Assembly: GCA_963576725.1 (NCBI GenBank)
Contig: OY755243.1
Location: forward strand, 41,463,243-41,527,242
DNA: 64,000 nucleotides
Reading direction: 5' to 3'
DNA from: Azorinus chamasolen
Lineage: Eukaryota > Mollusca > Bivalvia > Cardiida > Solecurtidae
Shown: positions 32,974 to 43,799 of the stretch, piece by piece
Layout of the letters: each line of letters begins with the position of its first letter
How positions within the stretch are numbered: position 1 is the first letter of the stretch
The notes under the pieces: model-generated
Seen by the model: the letters and a program-made list of their open reading frames with translations, nothing else
What the model was told of the DNA's origin: nothing
Database searches by the model: none
Program-made: the position numbers and the translations under genes

Positions 32974-35097
32974 ATGGTGTCTCTGATTGTCCTCGCTACA
33001 ATCGCCGTCATGGCTACTTGTGCAATGGGACAGCAGGACATGAGTATGAGAAGAACGGGTAGGAGAAGAACAGGTCAAGATGGTTTTCAAATGGACAGAA
33101 GTACAATGAGACAGACAGACATGGGTCGGAGAAGACCGGATCAAGAGGGTTACCAAATGGAAAGAAGTGCAATGGGGGCGCGAGACATGGTTATGAGAAG
33201 AATGGGCCAAGAGGGTTACCAAATGGACAGAAGTGTAATGGGGCCGCGAGGCATGGGTATGAGAAGAATGAGTCAGGAGGGTTACCAAGTGGACAGAAGT
33301 GCAATGGGGCCGCGAGACATGAGTATGAGAAGTACGGGTCAACAGGGTTACCAAATGGACAGAGGTGCGATGGGACCGCGAGACATGGGTATGAGAAGGA
33401 CGGGTCAACAGGGTTACCAAATGGACAGAAGAGGTATGTCCGGTGATCCGTCCTTAATAGGCCCAAGAGAACGTGATAGGAGACTAAGAGCACCAGACCC
33501 ATTTGGTCCTCAGGGTCCATTTATGCCCGAAAGACCGCAGAGAAGAGGTAGGGGTGGTATAAGCGGTCGTTTCGACAGAGATCGGTTGTTCTCTGGTATG
33601 GATCGTAGATCTTCACGAAGGCGAAGCCCAAGACGGAGGAGTCGTAGAGGTAGAATTGGTGGCAGAAGAACATTCAATAGTCCACGAAGGAGTGGATTTC
33701 GTTTTGGGCGTATAAGTGACGGACAAGAAGGATATTTTGGAGGTGCCGGTGGTCGACGGGGAATGCCTTACATGGGAGGCGTAGGTCCTACGAACGCCTT
33801 CTCTAACGGTGGGCTAAGTTTAGGTTTGCAAGATGGCATAGGTGTCGGGTCCTTAAGTGCATATGTTGAACGACGAAGGACGGGCAGGGAGAACACACTT
33901 CCTCTTGATTATCTAAGAAGAATAGAGAGTACAGGTGCAGTAGATAGTTTAGGCGTAATGAGTGGTACTGAAGGCTTGATACCAGTAGAACCGGCTGGTA
34001 TGGAAGGAATTGGCGACATAAGAAGTACTGGCATGGACATCAGTGGATCGGGGCGCATAGATACCATAAGTCAGTTGAAAAGAGGAAATGGAACACTGGA
34101 TGCAAGGGAAAGTCGTACTGGAAGTGCTGGAGACACTGCTGGTATGGGGTCTAGCGAACGTGTTCTTAGTCCTATACCGGCCACTGAAAGTATAAGTGGT
34201 GTAGCAGGTGAGCTTATGCCTAGTCCTATACCAGCCATTGAAAGTATAAGTGGCGTGGTAGATGAGCGCATGCGTAGTCCTATGCCAGCCATTGAAAGCA
34301 TGGGTGGCGTGGCAGGTGAGCGTATGCCTAGTCCTATACCAGCCATTGAAAGTATGAGTGGCATGACAGGTGAGCGTATGCCTAGTCCTATACCAGCCAT
34401 TGAAAGTATGAGTGGCATGCCAGGTGAGCGTATGCCTAGTCCTATACCAGCCATTGAAAGTATGAGTGGCGTGGGAGGTGAGCGTATGCCCAATCCTATA
34501 CCAGCCATTGAAAGTATGAGTGGCATGACTAATGGACGTATGCGTGGACCTGTACCAGGTATTGATAGGAGAGGTATCAGAGACGGACGTAGGCGTGAAC
34601 CTGGATCAGGTATTGACAGAATGAGGGGCATGGTGGACGAGCGTAGGCGAGGACCTGTACAAGGCATTGAACGTATGAGAGGCATGAGAGATGAGCGTAG
34701 GCGTGGACCTGTACAAGGCATTGACAGCATGAGGGGCATGAGAGATGAACGTAGGCGTGGACCTGTAGGAGGCATTGACAGCATGAGAGGCATGAGAGAA
34801 GAACGTAGGCGTGGACCTGTAGGAGGCATTGACAGCATGAGAGGCATGAGAGATGAACGTAGGCGTGGACCTGTACAAGGTAATGACAGAATGAGAGGCA
34901 TGAGAGACGAACAATGGCGTGGACCTGTACAAGGCAATGTCAGAACGAGAGGCATGAGAGACGAACGTAGACGTGGACCTATGCAAGGTGCCGATATCAT
35001 AAGCGGCATGGCAGGCATTGGTAATATGGGATTTCCAGGAAATCCTAGAGGTGCTGTAGATACAAATCTGATCAGTAGAACCATGTCAATGCCTTAA
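32974..35097 (+). CDS. Gene 2: secreted Met/Arg-rich repetitive protein, 707 aa
   Basis: Not a family I can name; most likely an extracellular structural protein. The ATG at 32974 follows a strong 3' splice site (TTCTTTTGCAG, AG at 32966-32967), so a 5'UTR exon lies upstream. Residues 1-19 are a signal peptide (ends CAMG before QQ). Mature layout: six 22-residue repeats (about 29-158; GQ.GYQMDRSAMGPRDM); a very basic R/S/G region (about 190-246); the shared family module (about 247-307: GQEGYFGGAGGRRGMPYMGG ... GSLSAYVERRRTGRE); a spacer; about seven 18-residue SPIPAIESMSGM..ERM repeats (398-520); about eight or nine 18-residue RGPVQGIDSMRGMRDERR repeats (521-673); and a Gly-rich tail. The mature protein has no cysteine, and many dibasic sites could allow proteolysis. 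AATAAA at 35419 is a likely poly(A) signal. Secretion and matrix role are inference. Confidence 0.85.
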   Translation: MVSLIVLATIAVMATCAMGQQDMSMRRTGRRRTGQDGFQMDRSTMRQTDMGRRRPDQEGYQMERSAMGARDMVMRRMGQEGYQMDRSVMGPRGMGMRRMSQEGYQVDRSAMGPRDMSMRSTGQQGYQMDRGAMGPRDMGMRRTGQQGYQMDRRGMSGDPSLIGPRERDRRLRAPDPFGPQGPFMPERPQRRGRGGISGRFDRDRLFSGMDRRSSRRRSPRRRSRRGRIGGRRTFNSPRRSGFRFGRISDGQEGYFGGAGGRRGMPYMGGVGPTNAFSNGGLSLGLQDGIGVGSLSAYVERRRTGRENTLPLDYLRRIESTGAVDSLGVMSGTEGLIPVEPAGMEGIGDIRSTGMDISGSGRIDTISQLKRGNGTLDARESRTGSAGDTAGMGSSERVLSPIPATESISGVAGELMPSPIPAIESISGVVDERMRSPMPAIESMGGVAGERMPSPIPAIESMSGMTGERMPSPIPAIESMSGMPGERMPSPIPAIESMSGVGGERMPNPIPAIESMSGMTNGRMRGPVPGIDRRGIRDGRRREPGSGIDRMRGMVDERRRGPVQGIERMRGMRDERRRGPVQGIDSMRGMRDERRRGPVGGIDSMRGMREERRRGPVGGIDSMRGMRDERRRGPVQGNDRMRGMRDEQWRGPVQGNVRTRGMRDERRRGPMQGADIISGMAGIGNMGFPGNPRGAVDTNLISRTMSMP

Positions 35098-35418
35098 GTT
35101 TTGTATTAGTTTATGGTTGATATAATAGTCACGTTGTTTGGAAGAGACTGCACATAGCAATGGATAGTCAGCCACACGGTCCTTGTGAAAAGTAAACCTA
35201 CATGTACCACCCTCTCCGATGCGAAGAGCTCAAAAGAACTAAAATCTGTCGGTCCATAAGACCAATTCTGGACGAAAAGAAGCATTTGACAGCATTCACT
35301 AATCGGTCAAATTAAGAAGGTGCTATTGTTTGAAAATCACAACCGATGCTGTTCCAGTCAGTTTGATTTATATGGACTTAGATTGAACACACACACGATC
35401 ACACACTTCGACATGGCA

Positions 35419-35424
35419 ATAAAG
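35419..35424 (+). promoter_or_regulatory. Candidate poly(A) signal of gene 2
   Basis: AATAAA 322 bp after the gene 2 stop codon, the first canonical hexamer downstream. It would give a 3'UTR of about 340 bp. Confidence 0.55.
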
Positions 35425-35774
35425 TTCAGACGTAATTCGGAATCATGCTATTTCCTTTTGAAAACATGATTAAGTGGCTCCTTCGGGACGTTTGCAGTTT
35501 TGTAAACAAAGACCAGACATCGTGTCATATACTCAGCCCCTGGTCTGGGAATTACTGTGAAGTTCCGTAGAGTGAAGCACTTTGGATAAGAACGATAGAA
35601 TCACGTGGGTGTCGATTACTACATTGTAGAATATCATTTAACCCTTACAGTGTGGGACACGAGTCACTAATGTCCTTTGCAAACAGTGTAGACCCAGATG
35701 ACAGGGATCCTAGAGGAAAAAGTCCCTAAATATTCACCATAAGCTTGACTTGTTTGAATTTTGGAATAGTCCAT

Positions 35775-35992
35775 TTAACCCATTCCCTCATATTGAAGAC
35801 TTTTGACGACTCTGTAAAAGTCACTTTGTGAAACCATTGTGATAAATAGAGCATTTGCTCCTATAGGAGCATTTATCACAATGGTTTCAAGCAAATAAAT
35901 CTATTTTCCCCTTTTCTCTAGTTAGTGCTCCTTTTCGGTAGATTTATTCAAAGAGGCTGTATCTAAAACTAGTCTATAAGGTAATGGATTAA
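35775..35992. mobile_element. MITE family A copy, one arm shortened
   Basis: TTAA at both edges. The right half of the palindrome has lost about 10 bases after the apex (GCTCCTATAGGAGC then ATTTATCAC), so the hairpin is asymmetric. Confidence 0.85.
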
Positions 35993-36117
35993 AAATTCAA
36001 CGTTGTAAGTGTTAATCGACCACTACTAGAGGACCAAACAGAGTCTCAACAGCAGGTGGTTGTTCGCAGCAGGGGCATTATGTTTTGTCTGTGTCTTGCA
36101 TCAAGCATCAACCTGCC

Positions 36118-36366
36118 TTAACCCTTTCCCTGTTCCATATTCATGTAAGAAATATTGACGTCATGAATATTAATAAGATTAGTTTTTATAATGGCATATG
36201 AACACAGGGCATTTGGGCTCAGGCAGAAGCTGTAGAATCAGATCTCTATTACACCATAAGCAAACAGAGCAGGCCCTGATCAGACGGCTCCTATAGGAGC
36301 CGTCTGGTCTGGGTCTACTCTGTTTGCAGATGCGTAAAAAAGCGTTTACATAAGGGAAACGGTTAA
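36118..36366. mobile_element. MITE family E copy (reverse orientation)
   Basis: TTAA at both edges. The core at 36253-36333 has the apex GACGGCTCCTATAGGAGCCGTC. Just upstream (36052-36117) is a family C half hairpin (AGCAGGTGGTTG ... CATCAACCTGCC) whose TTAA appears to be the insertion site. Confidence 0.85.
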
Positions 36367-36376
36367 TCCTTTCAAT

Positions 36377-36600
36377 GCTAACTTTTCAGATGGACTATTC
36401 CTAACTTTTCAGATGGACTATTCCTAACTTTTCAGATGGACTATTCCAAATTTAAACAGTAACAGATTGCCGTGAATATTGAGGGATTTTAAAAGAAAAG
36501 TGTACTGTGATGAACAGTGCAGACCCAAATGAGAGGACTTTTCTAGGATCCCTCTCAGCCATGTATACACAAATTTTAATTTGCAAAGGACATTAGTCAT
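36377..36600. repeat. 23-bp triplication in a worn hairpin element
   Basis: TAACTTTTCAGATGGACTAT plus TCC occurs three times (36380-36447). The following AACAGTAACAGATTGCCGTG ... GTGCAGACCCAAATGAGAGG resembles 61720-61830, so a dispersed MITE type is likely. A weak hairpin covers 36511-36570. Confidence 0.6.
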
Positions 36601-36728
36601 ACACTGAAATGATTAAAGAACCAAAATTATACTTACTTTTAATCATGAACTCCATATGTATATATACCTTCTTGTGGTTTTGCATAGATCATAGACCTAG
36701 ATCAGACATAGTCTGTGCTGGTTGTTAA

Positions 36729-36933
36729 GTAACCTTTAGCCTGCTGAGCAAATTATTTTTTACAGAATTTATCACCTATAATTTCAAGCTATAATTATTT
36801 TGTCTACCAAAATGCAAGCAGTGTGTCAAAAAGTTTGGATCCTGATGAGACGCCGAGTTACTCGGCGTCTCATCTGGATCCAAACTGTTTGCATAGGTAT
36901 TCACGCATTCGCCCATAGCAGGCTAAAGGTTAA
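36729..36933. mobile_element. MITE family F copy
   Basis: TAACCTTTAGCCTGCTGAGC at the left faces GCCCATAGCAGGCTAAAGGT and TTAA at the right. The core at 36825-36895 is a very strong hairpin: AAAGTTTGGATCCTGATGAG / CTCATCTGGATCCAAACTGT around ACGCCGAGTTACTCGGCGT. Confidence 0.82.
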
Positions 36934-37244
36934 ACTATATAGATTCTACGGCTTTTACAAGGGCCAGCACATTACTAGTTCATATATTTTTATAGATATT
37001 AATATTTATGTATGCATTATATTTCTTACATATAAGGGTTACTGTACTGTTAAGTCTTTGTATCTGCAAGCAGCTTGAATCCTGATGTGACGCCGAGTAA
37101 CTCGGAATTTGATCGGGATCCAAACTGTTCAACACTCGGTCTATATATATATATATAGTTTTTTCCAAAACTTTAACAAATTGGAAGTAAGTGAAATCAG
37201 AGATTAACTACGTGGGAAGATGAGTAATTACCGAGGGGAAAAGT
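36934..37244. other. Gene-less stretch with an F-type core
   Basis: 37068-37135 is a mismatched F core (GCAGCTTGAATCCTGATGTG / CGGGATCCAAACTGTTCAAC). Then a (TA)n run at about 37141-37157. Confidence 0.45.
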
Positions 37245-37445
37245 TAAGATTGGACAGATGAGACGTCGAGTAACTCGGGGCGTCGCATCTGGGTCCATGC
37301 TTATAAAGCTTTTTAGTTGAGTCCGAGTTTGTTCTCAAGCTTTTGACTGGTCAGATTTGGCTCAAATCTGACCAATCAAAAACTTGAGAACGAACTCAGA
37401 CTCAACTAAAAGGTTTTATAAGCATGGAACCAGGATTCAAACCAT
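37245..37445. mobile_element. Family D hairpin inserted in an F-type hairpin
   Basis: The outer F pieces GATGAGACGTCGAGTAACTC and CAGGATTCAAACCATTTGAT flank a D hairpin at 37291-37428 (GGGTCCATGCTTATAAAGCT ... TTATAAGCATGGAACC). The D apex is GATTTGGCTCAAATC, shorter than in other copies. Confidence 0.7.
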
Positions 37446-37834
37446 TTGATACTATTTGATGTTGAAAACAGAAGTCGATGATATGCTAAATGTATCTGTT
37501 TTAGACAAAGGATTAAACATTGCACACATTTTGTTTGGGTCTATTCAGTTTGCAGAGTCCCAACAGTTCTAGTCATAGTGTGTCTCTTATGTAAGTGAAT
37601 ATTCAATTATTGTTGTCTGCTAAAACTGTCTTCTGTTACACTACTCAAACGTAATCTATTTCCATTTACAAATACAGCCAGGGTATCAAACTGTTTGGAT
37701 CCGATGTGATGCCTGTTTACTCGGTGTCTCATTTGGATCCAAACTGTTTACATACGTCATCACAAATTTGCCGATAGCATGCAAAGATCTAAACCGCATA
37801 GAATCTTATTGAGCAGCATGCAGATAGGAACGAC
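37446..37834. other. Gene-less stretch with an F-type core
   Basis: 37688-37752 is an F core (CAAACTGTTTGGATCCGATG / CATTTGGATCCAAACTGTTT). Nothing else seen. Confidence 0.45.
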
Positions 37835-38045
37835 TACAGTAAAACCTCTCTATAACGGCCACTAAATTGTGTTAAATAGTTGGTATTATGGGGCAGGTGG
37901 CTGCATAAAGCAAGGTGAACGTAAAACAGAACGCTCCTATATAGGAGCGTTCTGTTTTACTTTCACCTTGCTTTAAACAGTCACCTGCTTTTTACACAAA
38001 ATACTTGATGTTATTTAGTGGCCGTTATAGAGAGGTTTTACTGTA
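37835..38045. mobile_element. MITE family B copy
   Basis: Clean TACAGTAAAACCTCTCTATA ... TATAGAGAGGTTTTACTGTA ends with TA bounds. The inner hairpin is near perfect around AACGCTCCTATATAGGAGCG. One of the best-preserved B copies. Confidence 0.88.
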
Positions 38046-38729
38046 ACTCATTCCTAGAATAAATTCATGAAATGTATGCAGAATATCATTACTCTCAATC
38101 CTTCACATGAAAGAGAAGAATTTTATACGCATTTGCAAACACAGTAGACCCAGTTCAGACAGCTGCTCTTTTTGTTTTTGAAATGATATATGTCTGATTC
38201 TGCTGTTTATGCAATGATACAAAAATGTTCTTGTTCAAAATGCCATAATAAAAAATCAGATAATTACTTTTCATGGATTCATTATTTCTTTAACCCGTTA
38301 CCTAACAGAGATACCTTTTGATGCATTTGCAAACAGAATATACCCGTCTCATATTGATCCAAGCTGTTTGCAAATGCGAGTGCGTATGTTAGTCGTACGA
38401 AGTTCATTGATACATACTCAAATGTGCGATATATTCGGTTATGCGGAACCGTAGCGAGTCGTAAATTAGGACTTAGGATAATTTGATCGTACGGTCTAAA
38501 TAAGACAGGCCATAGGAGAAAAAAAACTGTTCGACTTTGATAATCTTTTTCACAACAAATAGAAGAATGCCTGTAGTATAAAAGAATTCTGGAATTGCAA
38601 AAAAGATACCTATATTCTTGCAAAGTTTCCTGATTTGTCGATGTGATAAAAATTATTAATTCATATTATTATATTATATTAATCTCGATATATTCCAAGT
38701 AAATTTGATTACCAATTATAAAAAAAGTC

Positions 38730-38964
38730 TTAACATTTTACTCCATAAATATGCCTTTCTACGCCTTTGCAAACAGAGTAGACCCAGATCAGACGGCTCC
38801 TATAGGAGTCATCTGATCAGGGTCTGCTCTGTTTGATTATTGAATAAAATAGATATGGTTCTACAGTTTCTGCCATGGCTAAATATTACTGTGTCTATGG
38901 ACAATTATTACCTATTCATAATGTCATTATTTCTTACATGAATATTCATGAAGTAAAGCATTAA
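38730..38964. mobile_element. MITE family E copy
   Basis: TTAA at both edges, core at 38769-38834 with GACGGCTCCTATAGGAGTC apex, right arm with GTCATTATTTCTTACATGAA and TATTCATGAAGTAAAGCA. Between 38046 and 38729 there are only worn E/F cores (38128-38172, 38326-38375). Confidence 0.85.
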
Positions 38965-39856
38965 ATAGGATTTATGGTATGAACTCGTGGTGATTTTTGC
39001 AAACAGTTTGTATCCAGATAAAACGCCGAGTAACTCGGCGCACTCTGATTGTGTTTTTCGAAAGAAATGAAAGGGGATTCATTTTAGGTAATTTCAAGAA
39101 AGCAATTATTTTAACAATTTTCCTCATATTGAAACCTTTTGGCGCCTCTGTAAAAGTCTCATCTGCCTCCAGGTTGTTTGAGTCACATATTGGTCCAAGC
39201 TGTTTGGGTCTCATCTGGATTCAAGTTGTTCGAGTCTTAACTGGATCTAAAGTTGTTAGCAGGTAAATGATTAATAAATTTGTTAATGATCCCCTCTTTT
39301 AAGAGAATAAATTTTAAGACGACCATTTGCACGTCTATAGTCTATAACATTGAAAGAAAGGCATGTGGGGGTAGCATTGTTAAAGGTACAGGTTGTGTAG
39401 GCATGTTGATTCTTATTCCAGGCATGACCATTATATGTCTATCTTGGATTAATTTGATAACATTGACATTAACATCATGGTGAAAAAAAATATAAAAGCA
39501 CAAAAAACCTTAGCGGTTGTTGCAGGTGTATTTCATCTAACTTTTTAATAACTTCTGGATTTTATGATTTTTGTTCTATTTTAACTGATGGATTGAAACA
39601 ACAATTATCATTCGTAACAGACTAGTGACGTTTGCGGCTGTCATTAGGATTGGTTATAGGCGGACTTCTGTCACTCTGTGAGTAGGTTTCTGTATAACCG
39701 TTCAACTGTGTAAATAGAGTGTATTTCGAAATTGCGCAAAGCATTTTTACCTAGTTAATATACATATAAGAAATGGCATCAACTTCGTGAATATTAATTA
39801 TCTGATTTTTTTTCTACGATGGCAAAATATTTTTGTTGACGAAAACTGTACAATCA
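38965..39856. other. Gene-less stretch
   Basis: 38995-39045 and 39155-39245 contain F-like phrases (AAACAGTTTGTATCCAGATA; GGTCTCATCTGGATTCAAGT) in a scrambled order. The rest, to 39856, shows no element or gene. Confidence 0.4.
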
Positions 39857-40006
39857 GGGTCCATGCTTATAAAGCTTTTTAGTTGAGTCTGAGTTTGTTT
39901 TCAAGCTTTTGATAGGCCAGATTTGAGCCAAAGGCTCAAATCTGACCAATCAAAAACTTGAGAACGAACTCAGACTCAACTAAAAACGTTTTATAAGCAT
40001 GGACCC
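39857..40006. mobile_element. MITE family D copy, inside an E-type core
   Basis: GGGTCCATGCTTATAAAGCT to TTATAAGCATGGACCC. The flanks TACAATCAG and AGATGAATAGAGCAGACCC belong to an E/F-like element. The D apex is GAGCCAAAGGCTC. Confidence 0.8.
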
Positions 40007-40321
40007 AGATGAATAGAGCAGACCCTTATCAGACGGATCCTGTGGATCTACCATGTTTGCTAATGCGTCAAAAAGTTGCTCTGTCAAATAAACTGTTGAG
40101 ACGCACCAAGAACCGCCTGTTCATGGTCTACTCTGTTTGTTTATAAAACTATATAGATCTAAGTGTACTGTTGTTTCCGTGGCCAAACGTTCCCGAGTTC
40201 AGACGCCAGTATAAACACATGAGCTAATTGATATTTATCAGACTAAGAAGTAAATGATTCTGCTACTACTACAGCAAATTATTTTGTCATCAAAACCTCT
40301 GTAATTTCTTTTGAGGCTGTG

Positions 40322-40890
40322 TGAACTTCCTGTTGTTAAGTAGTGACGGTGTGGACGTCCCATTGTTTAGTAGTGACGGTGTGGACGTCCCATTGTTAAG
40401 TAGTGACGGTGTTGACTTCCCATTGTTAAGTAGTGACGGTGTGGACGTTCCATTGTTAAGTAGTGACGGTGTGGACGTCCCATTGTTAAGTAGTGACGAT
40501 GTGGACGTCCCATTGTTAAGTAGTGACGGTGTGGACTTCCCATTGTTAAGTAGTGACGGTGTGGACGTCCCATTGTTAAGTAGTGACGATGTGGACGTCC
40601 CATTGTTAAGTAGTGACGGTGTGGACTTCCAATTGTTAAGTAGTGACGGTGTGGACTTCCCATTGTTAAGTAGTGACGGTGTTGACTTCCCATTGTTAAG
40701 TAGTGACGATGCGAGCTTCCCATTGTTAAGTAGTGACGGTGTAGATTTCCCATTGTTAAGTAGGGACCGGGTGGGCTTCCCATTGTTAAGTAGGGACGGT
40801 GTGGACTTCCAATTGTTAAGTAGTGACGATGCGGGCTTCCCATTGTTAAGTAGGGGCGGTGATGACTTTCCCTTGTTAAGTAGGGGCTTA
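40322..40890. repeat. 30-bp minisatellite, 19 units
   Basis: Nineteen units of 30 bp (TTAAGTAGTGACGGTGTGGA plus CGTCCCATTG). Because 30 is divisible by three, both strands stay open (10-residue repeats LLSSDGVDVP on +). There is no ATG at the frame start (it begins GTG), no signal peptide, and unit-to-unit changes fall in all codon positions, so I treat it as non-coding. Confidence 0.88.
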
Positions 40891-41159
40891 TGAAATGAAA
40901 GCGTCGATCGTGTGTTTGATAGATGTATTCTGTGGCTCAGTTATATTTTTCGACAGATTGTCATTCAATTACTGTGCCTAATATTTTGAACGCGGTCTCT
41001 ATTATAAGAACAAACAATATACAATACACCATATACAAGACAAATGCTCTTGAACCGTATATTGTATCTTGTAAGTAGCACTATATCTAATAACTGGTTG
41101 ATCTTATGGCCCATAGCCGTTCATGTTAACTACTATGAAGTATTTGTATAACCTTGTAC

Positions 41160-41375
41160 CTGATAAAATGCATTTAAAAATAGGGTAGACCCAGATCATA
41201 CGCCTCCTGTAGAAGCCGTCTGACCCGGATCTGCTATTATAACATTGATCTGCTTATGCAGTTTCTGTCGTGGTTATAAAATCCTTTGTGTATGATCCCA
41301 TTCAAAAAAAACTTAAGCTAATTAATATTCATGATGTTATTATTTCTTACGTTAATATTCATTAATTAAATGATA
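41160..41375. mobile_element. Family E MITE, worn
   Basis: The core at 41167-41240 (AAAATAGGGTAGACCCAGAT ... CCGTCTGACCCGGATCTGCT) and right arm AATTAATATTCATGATGTTA are recognisable. Termini eroded. Confidence 0.6.
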
Positions 41376-41599
41376 ACTCATGTTGACGGTATTATAAATG
41401 CTAAACACACAGCAATAGCAGCTGGAACAAAATTCATACCTATTTAGAGGAACAGTTGCTTAAGTCAGTTGATCGTCTTTGGCCAGAACTTTGTATGTCC
41501 TTGCATAATCAAAATTACTAAATTATAATATTGCTTTCTGTTTTATCTTCTATCATGCTTAAACATGTTTTACGTAGTTATTGTACGCCTGCGTAAAAC

Positions 41600-42250
41600 C
41601 TCGCTTGTGACCACTCACACCACTATCCGTTTAGTGTACCCTATCAATCGTATACCACACACGCCACTATCCGATTACTGTACCCTTTCAGTTTTATGAC
41701 CACGCACGTCAATGTACGTTTAATGTACTCTATCAATATTTTGACCACGTACGCCACTATCCAATTAGTGTGCCATTTCAGCTTTATTACCACACACGCC
41801 AGTATCCGATTAGTGTACCCTTTCAGTTTTATGACCACACACGCCACTGTACGTTTAGTGTACTCTATCAATATGTTGACCGATTGGTGTACCCTATCAG
41901 CTTTATTACCACACACGCCAGTATCCGATTAGTGTACCCTGTAAGCTTTATAACCACTCACACCACTATCCGATTAGTGTGCCATTTCAGCTTTATTACC
42001 ACACACGCCAGTATCCGATTAGTGTACCCTGTAAGCTTTATGACCACTCACACCACTATCCGATTAGTGTGCCATTTCAGCTTTATTACCACACACGCCA
42101 GTATCCGATTAGTGTACCCTGTAAGCTTTATGACCACTCACACCACTATCCGATTAGTGTACCCTTTCAGCTTTATGACGATACACGCCGATTTACGTTT
42201 AGTTTACCCTATCAATATTTTGACCAGTACGCCGCTATCCGATTTCATTG
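41600..42250. repeat. 45-bp minisatellite with 90-bp higher-order units
   Basis: About 14 units of 45 bp (ACCACACACGCCACTATCCG, ATTAGTGTACCCTTTCAGCT, TTATG). From 41930 to 42160 two alternating unit types form 90-bp dimers repeated three times with almost no change, which indicates recent amplification. Open frames across it start with GTG and follow from the unit length. Confidence 0.9.
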
Positions 42251-42984
42251 TGGATGATTAGTTAAATCGTTACCTTTACCTGAAAAGTAGGTTTTGAATT
42301 TAAAAAAAACCCGCCAATTTACCTTTCAACCATTTACGTGATGCATTTTACACATTGCAAACACAGTCGACCCGGACCAGGCAGGTCTTATGAGCTGTCT
42401 GATCAGGAAGGGTTTGCTCTGTTTGCTTATGAGTAACATAATTATATCTGATTCATTGTTAAAAAAAACCCATTCAATATTATGCCACATAAAAGTCCAA
42501 CTGATTCTTACATAAATATTCATTAGACAAATCATTAAATGACCGAAGCTTCTAAAATGTACATACAATCTTACAGTTTCGTCAAATATACGTAAGAGTG
42601 GTTTTGTTGTCGGCGCCCGATGCTTTCTAGGAGTGCGTTTGAATACAATCTCCTACGGAATACGTTTAGGGCTAAAGATTGTAGTTTCTTCAATAGTCAA
42701 ATATTTCCAATTTAATAATGGCATAAACATTCAGCTAATTAATATTCATAAGGTTTTTATTTCTATTCAGCAGGTAAAAAAATAATATAATTGTTCCTCG
42801 TTAAGGAAAAACGATAGAACTCCTACGTTTGGGTCCTAGGAAGGAACCCAATCTGATCTTGTTCTGCACGGATTGCAAATGTCCGAATGCATATTTTTAT
42901 TCGAAACTGGACACAATGACTATAGCCTATGGCATGACTTATTCCTTTACGCCATGAATGTTTGTACAATAATTCATGACGCTA
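42251..42984. other. Gene-less stretch with a worn E element
   Basis: 42325-42540 is a worn E element (core 42351-42431, CAAACACAGTCGACCCGGAC ... GGTTTGCTCTGTTTGC). 42541-42984 has E-type right-arm fragments only. Confidence 0.45.
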
Positions 42985-43215
42985 TTAACCCTTTCCCTGA
43001 TGAATATTCATGAAGGAAACAATGACCTCGTGAATATTAATAAGATTATTTTTATAATGGCATATGAACACAGGACATTTCGGCTCAGGCAGAAGCTGTA
43101 GAATCAGATATATAATGCACCATAAGCAAACAGAGAAGACCCTGATCAGACGGCTGATCTAGGTCTACTCTGTTTGCATATGACTCAAAATGCGCTTACT
43201 TAAGAGAAAGGGTTA
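42985..43215. mobile_element. MITE family E copy (reverse orientation)
   Basis: TTAACCCTTTCCCTGATGAA at the left, AGAGAAAGGGTTA at the right. The core at about 43115-43182 has lost the apex (CAGACGGCTGATCTAGGTCT). Close relative of 36118-36366 and 48372-48620. Confidence 0.82.
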
Positions 43216-43257
43216 CCATTTATTGCCTGTTGTTATAATGGTGCATGAACATAGTGG

Positions 43258-43476
43258 CAGTATAGAACCCCTCTAGTGCGACCAGTTAATGAATAAACAT
43301 GGGTGTCTTAATGGGGTTGCTTAATGCAGGTGGTTGCTTAATGCAGGACAAAAGTAATGCAGAAAACTCCCAGGGGAACTTTCTACATTACTTTTGTCCT
43401 ACATTAAGCTACCACCTGCATCTAGCACCCATAATTATACATGTTTAAGTGGTCGTATTAGCGGGGGTTTACTGTA
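43258..43476. mobile_element. MITE family C copy
   Basis: CAGTATAGAACCCCTCTAGT with GCGACCAGTTAATGA at the left; GTGGTCGTATTAGCGGGGGT and TTACTGTA at the right. The hairpin arm GCAGGTGGTTGCTTAATGCA has a duplicated start. Apex AACTCCCAGGGGAACTT. Confidence 0.8.
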
Positions 43477-43592
43477 TGTTTGGGCCGTTGCAGAAACTGT
43501 AGAATCAGATCTGTATACATGATTTGATGAGCAATTTTAATCAGATGGTCCCTATAGGAACCGTCTGATCTGGGTCCACTCTATTTGCAAAT

Positions 43593-43799
43593 ACAGTAAA
43601 ACCTCTCTTAACCGGCAGTTAAATTTAGAATGAATATCGGTCTTGGAGACAGGTGGCAGCTTAATGCAGGGTGAAAGTCATGCAGAAAGCTCCTAGAGGA
43701 GCTTTCTGCATGACTTTCACCATACATTAAGCAGCCACCTGCCTAAAAGTATCTAAATTATTATCTACTAGAATTCCGGTTAAGAGAGGTTATACTGTA
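43593..43799. mobile_element. MITE family C2 copy
   Basis: TA-bounded; TACAGTAAAACCTCTCTTAA / TTAAGAGAGGTTATACTGTA ends and CCGG near each terminus. The inner hairpin GCAGAAAGCTCCTAGAGGAG is perfect and continues as GTGAAAGTCATGCAG. A half E core (43530-43590) lies directly upstream. Confidence 0.88.

Noticed and set aside
32941..33520. - strand frames opposite the gene 2 N-terminal repeats
   Set aside because: Shadows of the 66-bp coding repeat on the other strand.
34071..35084. Long - strand open frame (337 codons) opposite gene 2
   Set aside because: It mirrors the 54-bp repeats whose length is a multiple of three; no signal peptide or start context, and the + strand has the splice site, signal peptide and family module.
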